In this document: positions 17,530 to 24,818 of the stretch, piece by piece
Numbering within the stretch: position 1 is the stretch's first letter
Layout: each line of letters starts with the position of its first letter
Made by a program: the position numbers and the translations under genes
Assembly (NCBI GenBank): GCA_027533425.1
Contig: JAPZUD010000001.1
Span: 248,001 to 312,000, forward strand
Direction: 5' to 3'
DNA length: 64,000 bases
From: Beijerinckiaceae bacterium
Lineage (GTDB): Bacteria; Pseudomonadota; Alphaproteobacteria; Rhizobiales; Beijerinckiaceae
Notes under the pieces: generated by a model
Databases searched by the model: none
The model's input: the letters and a program-made list of their open reading frames with translations, nothing else
What the model was told of the DNA's origin: nothing

Positions 17530-18629
17530 GGCAGGCGCGGATCCATCGCCTGCTTGCCGCCGGCCCCGACGATACCGCGCCTCTGCTCGAGGCGATTGCT
17601 GCCGGGCAGATCGACCCGGCCGCGATTATCGGCATTGTCGGCAAGACCGAGGGCAATGGCTGCGTCAATGATTTCACCCGTGCCTTTGCCGTGGCGGCGC
17701 TCAGGGCCGCACTCGGCAGGTATCTCCCTGCCGCTTCGGTCGATCGCATAACCATGGTCATGTCCGGCGGTACCGAGGGCGCGCTCTCGCCGCATCTCCT
17801 CGTCTTCGAACGGATCGAGGCAGCGGATCCCGCACCTGCCGGTCCGGCACTCGCCATCGGTGCCGCGCATAGCCGGGCGCTGCTGCCGGAGGAAATCGGG
17901 ACGCCGGCCCAGATCCGGGCCGTGGCGGAAGGCGTCGCCGCGGCAATGGCCGATGCCGGGATCGACCGGCCGGGGGACGTCCATTTCGTCCAGATCAAAT
18001 GCCCGCTTCTGACCGCGGATCGCGTGGCCGAAGCGGCCTCGCGCGGGGCGCGGACAGCCACCCGCGACACGCTGAAATCCATGGGTCTCTCCCGCGCCGC
18101 CTCGGCACTCGGCGTTGCGCTCGCCCTTGGCGAGATCCCGGCCGACCGCCTTGTCGACGGCGTGATCGGCACGGATCCCGCCCTCTGGTCCGGACGGGCC
18201 AGCACGTCGGCCGGGATCGAGCTGATGAACCACGAGATTCTCGTTCTCGGCATGAGCAACCGCTGGAGCGGTGACCTTGTCATCGATCATGCCGTCATGG
18301 CCGACCAGATCGATATCGAGCCGGTCCGGGCCGCGTTGAAGCGGCTCGGCTTCACGGCCGATGGGCAGCTGCCCGCCGCCGAGCGCGGACGCCTTGTCGC
18401 GCTGCTGGCCAAGGCGGAAGCCGGGCAATCCGGGCGCCTGCGCGGCGCGCGGCACACGATGCTCGACGATTCCGACATTTCCGCTACCCGCCATGCCCGC
18501 GCCTTCGTTGCTGGCGCGCTGGCCGGGCTCGTCGGCCATGCCGAGATCTTTGTTTCCGGCGGGGCGGAGCATCAGGGGCCGGATGGTGGCGGGCCTGTTG
18601 CCCTGATCGCGAGGAGGGCTGCCTCATGA
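17526..18629 (+). CDS. atzD: Cyanuric acid amidohydrolase (AtzD/barbiturase family)
   Basis: 367 residues with the threefold pseudo-symmetric architecture of ring-opening amidohydrolases. The three Lys/Ser pairs can be located: Lys40 (GKTEGNG) with Ser80 (VMSGGTEG), Lys158 (VQIKCPLLT) with Ser228 (ASTSAGIE), and probably Lys296 with Ser344 ([15 protein letters not shown]). It opens the s-triazine ring of cyanuric acid to 1-carboxybiuret. Barbiturase from pyrimidine breakdown is the only near relative, but the direct neighbours biuH and atzE/atzG favour cyanurate. Start and stop both overlap neighbours as ATGA, so it is made in step with biuH and the ATPase. Confidence 0.92.
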   Translation: MRQARIHRLLAAGPDDTAPLLEAIAAGQIDPAAIIGIVGKTEGNGCVNDFTRAFAVAALRAALGRYLPAASVDRITMVMSGGTEGALSPHLLVFERIEAADPAPAGPALAIGAAHSRALLPEEIGTPAQIRAVAEGVAAAMADAGIDRPGDVHFVQIKCPLLTADRVAEAASRGARTATRDTLKSMGLSRAASALGVALALGEIPADRLVDGVIGTDPALWSGRASTSAGIELMNHEILVLGMSNRWSGDLVIDHAVMADQIDIEPVRAALKRLGFTADGQLPAAERGRLVALLAKAEAGQSGRLRGARHTMLDDSDISATRHARAFVAGALAGLVGHAEIFVSGGAEHQGPDGGGPVALIARRAAS

Positions 18630-20149
18630 GCACGATGCGGGCCATCGGCCTCGATGTCATCGGCATGTCGAAACGCTTCGGGGCTCTGGCAGCCCTCGAC
18701 AATGTCTCGCTGAAAGTGCCGGCGGGAACCTTTCACGCGTTGCTGGGCGAGAACGGGGCCGGCAAATCCACCCTCGTCAAGTGCATCATGGGCTTCTACC
18801 AACCCGATTCCGGCCAGGTGCTCGTCGACGGGCAGGCCCGCGCGATCCGCAATCCGCGCGAGGCCGCCGAGGCCGGGATCGGCATGGTCTACCAGCATTT
18901 CACGCTGGTGCCCTCGCTGACCGGCGCCGAGAACCTTGTCCTCGCCAATCCGCAGGGCAGCGCCGTGATCGACTGGCGCAAGGAAAATGCCGCGCTCGAT
19001 GCCTTCCTCGCGCGGATGCCCTTCCGCGTGCCGCTCGACCGGCCCGTCGCGCAGCTCTCCGCCGGCGAGAAACAGAAGCTGGAAATCCTGAAGCAGCTCT
19101 ATCTCGACCAGCGCTTCATCATCCTCGACGAGCCGACTTCGGTGCTCACCCCCGCCGAGGCGGATGAAGTTCTCGGCCTGATGCGCGACATGACGCGCCG
19201 CGGCGAGGTGACGGTGCTGATGATCAGCCACAAGTTCCGCGAGGTGACGGCGTTTGCGGATGATCTCACCGTCCTGCGCAAGGGCGCTCTTGTCGGCTCG
19301 GGCCGGGTCATCGAGACCAGCCACGAAACCATGGCCGCGATGATGATCGGCGATACGCCCATCCGGGAACGGGCGGACCGGGTGCCGCGCGAGAATGCGC
19401 CGGTCGTCCTCGATCTCGCAGGCCTTTTTGCTGACGCCGATGACGGCCGGCCGGCCATCGAGGCGATCAACCTGAAGGTCCATGCCGGCGAGATTGTCGG
19501 GATTGCCGGTGTGTCCGGCAACGGCCAGAGCGCGCTGGTCGAGGTCCTGTCAGGCCAGCGCCCGATGCGGCTCGGCCAGATGTTCATCCATGGCGAGGAT
19601 TTCATGCCGAACCGCCATGACATGGCGCGGTTCAAGGTATTCGGCCTGCCCGAAGAGCCGCTGAAGAATGCCACTGTGCCGACCATGTCCGTGGCCGAGA
19701 ACATCGCCTTCCGCACCTTCGACCGGCCGCCCATTGCCCGGCTCGGCTGGTGGCTCTCGCAGGCGCCGCTCCGGGCACAGGCCGAGGCATTGATCGCGCG
19801 ATACCGCGTCAAGACGGCCGGTCCGCAAGCCCCGATTGCCACGTTGTCAGGCGGGAATGTCCAGCGCGCCATTCTCGCGCGGGAATTGTCCGGCGAGGTG
19901 GATGTGCTGGTTGTCGCCAATCCCTGTTTCGGGCTCGATTTCGCTTCCGTGGCGGAAATCCGCGCCCAGATCATGGACCAGCGCAACCGCGGCGCCGCGA
20001 TCCTGCTCGTCTCCGAGGATCTCGACGAGATCCTCGGCCTGTCCGACCGGGTCGCGGTGATGAGCGGTGGCAGGATCACCTATGTCGAGGCCATCGAGAA
20101 GACCGACCGCGCGACGATCGGCAGCCACATGGCGGGAGGTGGACATTGA
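18626..20149 (+). CDS. ABC transporter ATP-binding protein (BMP/nucleoside type, two ATPase halves)
   Basis: 507 residues. The N-terminal half has a normal Walker A (GENGAGKST, about 43), the signature [10 protein letters not shown] and Walker [12 protein letters not shown]. The C-terminal half is degenerate, as is usual for this family: the P-loop reads GVSGNGQSA, the signature [14 protein letters not shown] is intact, but Walker B is [13 protein letters not shown] without the DE pair. It powers the two permeases encoded upstream. It sits between the two hydrolase genes instead of beside the permeases, with ATGA at its start and TTGA at its end. GAGGAGGG about eight bases before the ATG is its ribosome site. 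Confidence 0.9.
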   Translation: MSTMRAIGLDVIGMSKRFGALAALDNVSLKVPAGTFHALLGENGAGKSTLVKCIMGFYQPDSGQVLVDGQARAIRNPREAAEAGIGMVYQHFTLVPSLTGAENLVLANPQGSAVIDWRKENAALDAFLARMPFRVPLDRPVAQLSAGEKQKLEILKQLYLDQRFIILDEPTSVLTPAEADEVLGLMRDMTRRGEVTVLMISHKFREVTAFADDLTVLRKGALVGSGRVIETSHETMAAMMIGDTPIRERADRVPRENAPVVLDLAGLFADADDGRPAIEAINLKVHAGEIVGIAGVSGNGQSALVEVLSGQRPMRLGQMFIHGEDFMPNRHDMARFKVFGLPEEPLKNATVPTMSVAENIAFRTFDRPPIARLGWWLSQAPLRAQAEALIARYRVKTAGPQAPIATLSGGNVQRAILARELSGEVDVLVVANPCFGLDFASVAEIRAQIMDQRNRGAAILLVSEDLDEILGLSDRVAVMSGGRITYVEAIEKTDRATIGSHMAGGGH

Positions 20150-20817
20150 GCGGCAGCCTTGCCATTCCGGCCCAACCCTATCCGTTTCCGTTGCGGCCTG
20201 GTCGTACCGCGCTCATCGTGATCGATATGCAGCGCGATTTCATCGAGCCCGGCGGCTTCGGGGCTGCCCTCGGCAATGATGTCTCGACGCTTCTTCCCGC
20301 CGTCGAGCCGGTGGCGCGCCTGCTGGCCTTGTTCCGCACGCGCGGCTGGCCGGTCATCCATACGCGGGAATCGCACCGGCCTGACCTGTCGGATTGCCCG
20401 CCGGCCAAGCGCCTGCGCGGCAAGCCCGGCCTCAGGATCGGCGATGACGGGCCGATGGGCCGCATCCTCGTCCAGGGCGAGGCCGGCAATGCCATCCTGC
20501 CGGCCTGCGCGCCGATTCCCGGCGAGATCGAGATCGACAAACCCGGCAAGGGCGCCTTTTACCGCACCGACCTGCACGCCATCCTCGAGGAACGCGGCAT
20601 CACCCACCTCGTCTTTGCCGGCGTGACAACGGAGGTCTGTGTCCAGACCTCGATGCGCGAAGCCAATGATCGCGGCTATGAATGCCTGCTCGTCGAGGAA
20701 GCGACGGAGAGCTATTTCCCCGCCTTCAAGGCCGCCACTCTTGAGATGATCCGCGCCCAGGGCGGGATCGTTGGCTGGACGGCGCGGCTTGCCGATCTGG
20801 AAACGGTGCTGGGGTGA
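20146..20817 (+). CDS. Second biuret-hydrolase-like cysteine hydrolase, TTG start
   Basis: 223 residues, isochorismatase-like fold. Asp28 ([15 protein letters not shown]), Lys132 ([10 protein letters not shown]) and Cys165 ([19 protein letters not shown]) form the triad. It shares HTRE.HRPDLSD and the REANDRG block with the BiuH product at 16849, yet differs in the 85-105 and C-terminal regions, so it is a diverged paralogue and probably has another amide substrate. The start is a TTG at 20146 that overlaps the ATPase stop as TTGA; GGGAGGTGG just upstream supports it and there is no suitable ATG nearby. Candidates for its substrate are ureidoacrylate-like or carboxylated ureas; this is open. 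Confidence 0.82.
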   Translation: MSGSLAIPAQPYPFPLRPGRTALIVIDMQRDFIEPGGFGAALGNDVSTLLPAVEPVARLLALFRTRGWPVIHTRESHRPDLSDCPPAKRLRGKPGLRIGDDGPMGRILVQGEAGNAILPACAPIPGEIEIDKPGKGAFYRTDLHAILEERGITHLVFAGVTTEVCVQTSMREANDRGYECLLVEEATESYFPAFKAATLEMIRAQGGIVGWTARLADLETVLG

Positions 20818-20983
20818 GGCGTATGCCCCTCACTCCCGGAGGCCCGGCGCATAGCCGAAGGTGATCCTTGACGGAGAGCGAGAGGGGCGCGCAACCTCAA
20901 TCAATTCCGGCAGGCTGGGCACCTGTTGAAGACGTCTGAGCCGTTCTTGAGAGCAGAATGAGGTTTGAAAGACAGGTCCCGGT

Positions 20984-21274
20984 ATGTCCCTTAAGAGTCG
21001 TCCGTTGACCTATCTGCTTGCTCTTTGGAAAAAGAATTTGATTTTTTCTTTGGCAATGGCGCTCCTGATGAGTGGAGTTGTTTTGTTTCAGAGCCATTCA
21101 TCAAGGGAAATTGGATTGGAAGATGTTTTAGGATTTTTGAAGCTGATTAGATCTTTTTTCATATTTATTAATTTCTTGTTCGCCTGCATTTTTCTGGCAA
21201 TGATCGCAGTCTCGAAGAACTCAGCAATCGCATTCAGAAAAACCATACGATTGAAGCGGTTCTTTTCGTTCTGA
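20984..21274 (+). CDS. Small membrane protein of unknown function in AT-rich island
   Basis: 96 residues with two hydrophobic segments (about 20-37 and 58-78) and a basic C-terminal tail (FRKTIRLKRFFSF). Base composition is far more AT-rich than the surroundings, with AAA, TTT and TTTTTT runs and A/T-ending codons, which suggests foreign origin. No recognised domain. The ribosome site is weak (AGG eight bases before the ATG). It lies 166 bases after the biuret operon. The same two-helix plus basic tail layout recurs in the next small gene, so the two may be related or functionally similar. Confidence 0.5.
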   Translation: MSLKSRPLTYLLALWKKNLIFSLAMALLMSGVVLFQSHSSREIGLEDVLGFLKLIRSFFIFINFLFACIFLAMIAVSKNSAIAFRKTIRLKRFFSF

Positions 21275-21314
21275 AGCGGCGCCCTGCGGGCTTGTGCTCC
21301 TTCAATGTTGCAAT

Positions 21315-21368
21315 ATCATTCCCGGAGCAACCCCCATGTTGATTGCCGCGGCGACCATAAAACCGGAA
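21315..21368 (+). repeat. Duplicated translation-start cassette, copy A
   Basis: 54 bases that match the segment at 21821-21874 at 41 positions, beginning with 14 identical bases ATCATTCCCGGAGC. Each copy contains GGAG eight bases before an ATG and the codons for M-L-I-x-x-A-x-I-K-x-E. In this copy the frame closes after 12 residues (ATG 21336, TGA 21372-21374). Confidence 0.7.
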
Positions 21369-21374
21369 GCTTGA
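21336..21374 (+). CDS. Twelve-residue minicistron or leader peptide
   Basis: The frame reads MLIAAATIKPEA and stops at a TGA that shares its A with the ATG of the next gene (TGATG at 21372-21376). It has a proper GGAG ribosome site. It is homologous at the protein level to the first 11 residues of the 89-residue protein at 21842 (7 identical). It could be a degenerate remnant of a duplicated gene or a leader that couples translation of the downstream membrane protein. Confidence 0.4.
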   Translation: MLIAAATIKPEA

Positions 21375-21673
21375 TGAGCATGGCTAGTTTGGCGGATTTT
21401 TTTAATCACCTGAAAAATCATCTTATTGTTTTATGCCGAAGGCATTATTTTCTTATTTTGTCGATATTGATTTTCGCTTTGATTGGATTTTATAGAGGCG
21501 TGAATGGTCTTGGAAAATCACTTTCAATTGTATTTGCATTTGTTTTATTTTTATACGTTATCTATTTTATTTCGTTTTTGATTGTAAAACATAAATATTT
21601 GAAAAGACGAAGCTGGAACCAGCTAAGCACGCTGTTTAAGAAGTTTCTAAGGAAATTCAACGGTTTCAGATAG
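21374..21673 (+). CDS. Small two-helix membrane protein of unknown function
   Basis: 99 residues if started at the ATG at 21374, which overlaps the stop of the 12-residue minicistron; an in-frame ATG at 21305 would add 23 residues read out of frame through the start cassette. Hydrophobic segments lie near 24-42 and 50-70, followed by a strongly basic tail (KHKYLKRRSW, KKFLRKFNGFR). It is AT-rich like its neighbours. No known family. The topology resembles small immunity or bacteriocin-protection proteins, but this is only an analogy. Confidence 0.45.
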   Translation: MSMASLADFFNHLKNHLIVLCRRHYFLILSILIFALIGFYRGVNGLGKSLSIVFAFVLFLYVIYFISFLIVKHKYLKRRSWNQLSTLFKKFLRKFNGFR

Positions 21674-21841
21674 AAGATTCTAGCAAATCAAGCTCAGCCT
21701 GTCGTCGACGGAGACGGCTTCTAGCTGAACCGGATAGGAGGGGCAGACAAAAATCGAGTTTTCGTTGGACTGGGCGCGGCATATGTTGATCAAAATGTCT
21801 CATGCGGCGCGGCGCAAAACATCATTCCCGGAGCCATCTCC
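21674..21841. other. Gap inside the AT-rich island
   Basis: 168 bases without a convincing gene. AGGAGGGG at 21736 looks like a ribosome site but no start codon follows at a suitable distance. A 21-codon frame from ATG 21783 runs over the second start cassette and stops at 21848, four bases after the ATG of the next gene begins, so a second short leader is possible. Confidence 0.35.
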
Positions 21842-21874
21842 ATGCTGATCCCTATGGCGGCCATCAAGCGGGAA
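21821..21874 (+). repeat. Duplicated translation-start cassette, copy B
   Basis: Counterpart of copy A, 506 bases downstream. It contains the ribosome site and first 11 codons of the gene at 21842. Several of the 13 differences are synonymous (TTG/CTG, ATT/ATC), so the two copies were probably both coding when they diverged. Confidence 0.7.
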
Positions 21875-22111
21875 ATCCTTGAGTTTTTGACGAATTACGG
21901 CAAAACCGGCGATTTTTTCGGGGGTAATGAATTGCAGGCATACGAAAAGTTCGACTTTGAGTCAGAGGAAGACTTCTATTGCGTAGTCTATGCCGAGAGG
22001 GGCAATAGGGAAACGGTTTTCAGATCGAGGAATTTCGTCGAAGCTCTTGTATTTCTTTTGGGAGCCATGAAGCGAAACGGGATGATTGACTATTCTGATC
22101 TGGAACGATGA
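21842..22111 (+). CDS. Small acidic protein of unknown function
   Basis: 89 residues, soluble, acidic (EKFDFESEEDFY). It has an N-terminal helix (AAIKREILEFLTNYG), a predicted beta-strand pair (EDFYCVVYAERGNRETVFRSRN) and a C-terminal helix (FVEALVFLLGAMKRNG). GGAG is eight bases before the ATG. The size, charge and strand-helix pattern are like immunity proteins or small regulators, but no family is recognised. It closes the AT-rich island; the next gene is on the opposite strand. Confidence 0.5.
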   Translation: MLIPMAAIKREILEFLTNYGKTGDFFGGNELQAYEKFDFESEEDFYCVVYAERGNRETVFRSRNFVEALVFLLGAMKRNGMIDYSDLER

Positions 22112-22196
22112 TGATGTTTGTGCTGGCCTTCCGGCCGATTGCCGTTTGAAGCTTGGCTCCCCAGCTGAAATGCTGGCCTCCGCCTGACCCCCGCCC

Positions 22197-23501
22197 TCAC
22201 AAACCCCGCTTCGGGTCGCGCAGGCGCTGGCTGATCCGCGCCAGCAGCCCGGAAAATCCTGCAGGGCGCGTGGCGGCGTGATGTGCCCCGTTGAGGGCAT
22301 GATGCGCCTCGGCGAGGGCGTGGTGGCGCTGTGACAAGTCGTGATGCTGCTGCGACAGGGCATGGTGGGCCTCCTGCTGCGCAGCCAGCCCGCGACGGGT
22401 TTCTTCGAGCGCGGCGAGCAGCGCCGTGGCGTCTTGCCGCGTTTCCGCGAGCTGTCGCCGGAGCAGGGCCTTGAAACCTGCCACGTCGCTCGGCGGCAGG
22501 AAGGATGCCGCCTCTGCTCCGCCGGCGGGGAGCAGCGAGGCAATGGCGTCATCGATACGGTGGAACGTGACCGGCTGGTGCTCGCAGCTCGCGACAAGGA
22601 TCTTCTGATCCCGGGTCAGGTCGATCCCCTTCGGCCCGCCCTCCTGCGGGTTGAGCTGCCCGCGGATGAACGTGTCCTGATCGATGACCCGCAAGGCGAG
22701 GGCGGGTTCGCGGTCGCCGCTCCAGTCACCATCCTCGCTGCGATAGACGTGGACGAAGGGCGCGCCGGCATCTGCGACGAAAAGCAGCCTTCCGGCGGCA
22801 GCAAACCGGACTCCGTGCGGATAAGCCTGGCCGATCAGCCGGCCATCGGGCGCCTTGCCGGCATGGAGATCCGGGTCATTCCGGTAGAGATGGACGCAAT
22901 GGTGGCTGTGGTTGCTCGCCGCGATCCAGCGCGCATCGGCGCTGAAAGCCACCCCGTCGGGAATGTCGAGATCCCGCGTCAGCAGGATCCGGCTCGACAG
23001 GACGCGGTTCTCCGGTCCAAGATCGACAAGGTGCCGCGAGACCGTGTGCGCGTAATTGTTGCAGACCAGGACGTCATGGACATCGTCGAACAGCCGGATG
23101 GCCGTGACGGATCCGGGCGTGACCAGCCGGTCGATCGCCTCCCTTCCGATGACGAGGCGCGCGGCGATGTCGAGCTGGCTGCCGCCTTTCGATGGGGCGG
23201 GTATGTCGAGGATGGGCGCAAGCCCGTTGCGGTTGGCCACGACGATCCGGGAATCATCGAGCCAGAACAGGCCATGCGGAAAGTCGAAATCCGGGCAGGT
23301 GAGCAGCATCGGATCGGCCAGCCGAACGGGCCCGCCTGCAGGGACCTCGGCCATGTCGACGGTGAGGATCAGGATCATGTCGGCCTTGGCCCCGGCAATG
23401 GCCAGGCGGCGATTGTCCGGCGAGAACTGGATGTCCTCCGTCCTGCCGATCCGGCCGAGGGTGGCAGAGGCGGCTTCGTCGGCCAGGTAGGGCAATTCCA
23501 T
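22197..23501 (-). CDS. Beta-propeller protein with His-His heptad C-terminal tail
   Basis: 434 residues. Residues 10-330 show repeated propeller-like blades (IQFSPDNRRLAIAGA, PHGLFWLDDSRIVVAN, IPDGVAFSADARWIAASN, YPHGVRFAAAGRLLFVADAG, GPKGIDLTRDQKILVASC). No signal peptide is present. After a linker, residues about 345-420 form a helical tail in which HH recurs every seven residues five times (HHALSQQ, HHDLSQR, HHALAEA, HHALNGA, HHAATRP). This would put paired histidines along one face of a coiled coil. GAGGAG six bases upstream supports the start at 23501. No family name is offered; function unknown, possibly metal binding or assembly. Confidence 0.75.
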   Translation of the reverse strand: MELPYLADEAASATLGRIGRTEDIQFSPDNRRLAIAGAKADMILILTVDMAEVPAGGPVRLADPMLLTCPDFDFPHGLFWLDDSRIVVANRNGLAPILDIPAPSKGGSQLDIAARLVIGREAIDRLVTPGSVTAIRLFDDVHDVLVCNNYAHTVSRHLVDLGPENRVLSSRILLTRDLDIPDGVAFSADARWIAASNHSHHCVHLYRNDPDLHAGKAPDGRLIGQAYPHGVRFAAAGRLLFVADAGAPFVHVYRSEDGDWSGDREPALALRVIDQDTFIRGQLNPQEGGPKGIDLTRDQKILVASCEHQPVTFHRIDDAIASLLPAGGAEAASFLPPSDVAGFKALLRRQLAETRQDATALLAALEETRRGLAAQQEAHHALSQQHHDLSQRHHALAEAHHALNGAHHAATRPAGFSGLLARISQRLRDPKRGL

Positions 23502-23651
23502 TCCATGCTCCTCGACTTGCCGGGCCTGCCCGACTCCGGACAAGGCGTAGGGCGTCGAGACCCATCCGGAAAGTGCGTCGGCACACAGTTATCCGAGCGT
23601 CCCCGGCAAGGATATCCGGATTCGGTTGTTCGCCCGGCATCCGCCGGACGC

Positions 23652-24818
23652 TTACGCGCGCGGGCGAAGCAGCAGCAGGAGCAGGAAGGCCATCAGGCCG
23701 AGGCCTGTCGTGAGCCAGATCGCCTGCGCGCCGGAATGCTCCAGCAGGATGCCGAAGAGCAGGGGTGCTACGGCCTGCATCACCCGGGCCGGGGCCGAGA
23801 GGAGCCCCTGGCGCAGGCCGTAGCCGCCCGGTCCGAACAAGGCGAGGGGCAGGGTGCCCTTGGCGATGGTCAGGACGCCGTTGCCCGCCCCGTGAAGCAG
23901 CGCGAATGCTGCAGCGGCAGGGCCACCGGCGATCATGAGCAGGCCGGCTGCGACAGGGTGGGCCAGCGTGGCGATGCGGGCCGAGAGCAGCGGATGGACA
24001 CGGTTCAGGAACAGGAATTCCAGCACCCGGGCTGCGACCTGGGCAGGTCCGATCAGCGCCCCTGCAGCCACGGCTGCGACAGGGGTGGCTCCGGCCGCCT
24101 CGAGCATCCGAGGCAGATGGGCGGCCATGGCGGTGCTGGTGAACCAGGTGACGGCAAAGACAAAGGCGAGGATCGCCATGTCCCGCGTCCTCACACCGGG
24201 GGGAGCCGCAATGGCCTCGCCCGGCGGCGTGTTGACGGGTTGGCTGGTCCCGCCGGCGGGCAGGATCAGATGCAAGGGCAGGGCGAGCCCGAGATGGATC
24301 ACCATCCAGCCGAGACAAGCCACGCGCCAGCCATAATGGGCCTCGAGCCACGCCGAGAGCGGCCAGCCGACGGTACTGGCAAAGCCGGCAATGAGCGTGA
24401 TGCCGGTGATGGCGGATCGGGCGTCGCGGCCATAGATCTTGGCGAGCGCCGCAAAGGCCGAGTCATAGAGCCCGATTCCCATGCCGATCCCCATCAGGAT
24501 CCAGCCCGCGACCAGCCAGGGCAGGGCGGTGCTGGCCGCCATCAGGGCGAGACCGGCGGCGAAGATCAGGTTGCTGGCGATCAGGATGCCCCTGCCGCCA
24601 AGCCGGTCGATGCGCCCTCCGGCCCAGGGGCCGATCAGGGCAGAGACAATCATGGCGGCGGAGAAGGCCGCGAAGACCCAGACGGGCGAAACGCCGAACG
24701 AGGCTGCCATGGGCGTGGCCAGCACGGCGGGCAGGTAATAGCTGGACGCATAGCCCACAGTCTGCCCGATGCCGAGCGCGGCGATGATGGCCTTGCGGTT
24801 CTCCGGTGCGAGGCGCAT
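23652..24818 (-). CDS. MFS efflux transporter of the ars-type operon
   Basis: 388 residues with about 12 hydrophobic helices. The loop GPWAGGRIDRLGGRGIL after helix 2 is the MFS motif A (G.....DR.GGR). The start at 24818 shares a base with the stop of the flavoprotein gene (TGATG), so they are coupled. The operon order arsR-flavoprotein-MFS makes it a candidate arsenical exporter, in the manner of ArsK/ArsJ-type MFS proteins found in such operons. Substrate identity is inferred from context; the sequence alone only shows MFS. Confidence 0.8.
   Translation of the reverse strand: MRLAPENRKAIIAALGIGQTVGYASSYYLPAVLATPMAASFGVSPVWVFAAFSAAMIVSALIGPWAGGRIDRLGGRGILIASNLIFAAGLALMAASTALPWLVAGWILMGIGMGIGLYDSAFAALAKIYGRDARSAITGITLIAGFASTVGWPLSAWLEAHYGWRVACLGWMVIHLGLALPLHLILPAGGTSQPVNTPPGEAIAAPPGVRTRDMAILAFVFAVTWFTSTAMAAHLPRMLEAAGATPVAAVAAGALIGPAQVAARVLEFLFLNRVHPLLSARIATLAHPVAAGLLMIAGGPAAAAFALLHGAGNGVLTIAKGTLPLALFGPGGYGLRQGLLSAPARVMQAVAPLLFGILLEHSGAQAIWLTTGLGLMAFLLLLLLRPRA

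Noticed and set aside
17526-18629. Barbiturase for pyrimidine breakdown
   Set aside because: The fold is shared, but a biuret hydrolase is coupled to it and atzE/atzG are close; no uracil oxidation or ureidomalonase gene is present. Kept only as an alternative.
20812-20833. Terminator after the biuret operon
   Set aside because: GTGAGG can pair with CCTCAC over the stop codon, but the stem is short and no T-tract follows.
22278-22367. Tandem DNA repeat or CRISPR-like element
   Set aside because: The periodicity is at the protein level inside a coding frame (HH every seven residues); the DNA units are not identical and have no spacer structure.
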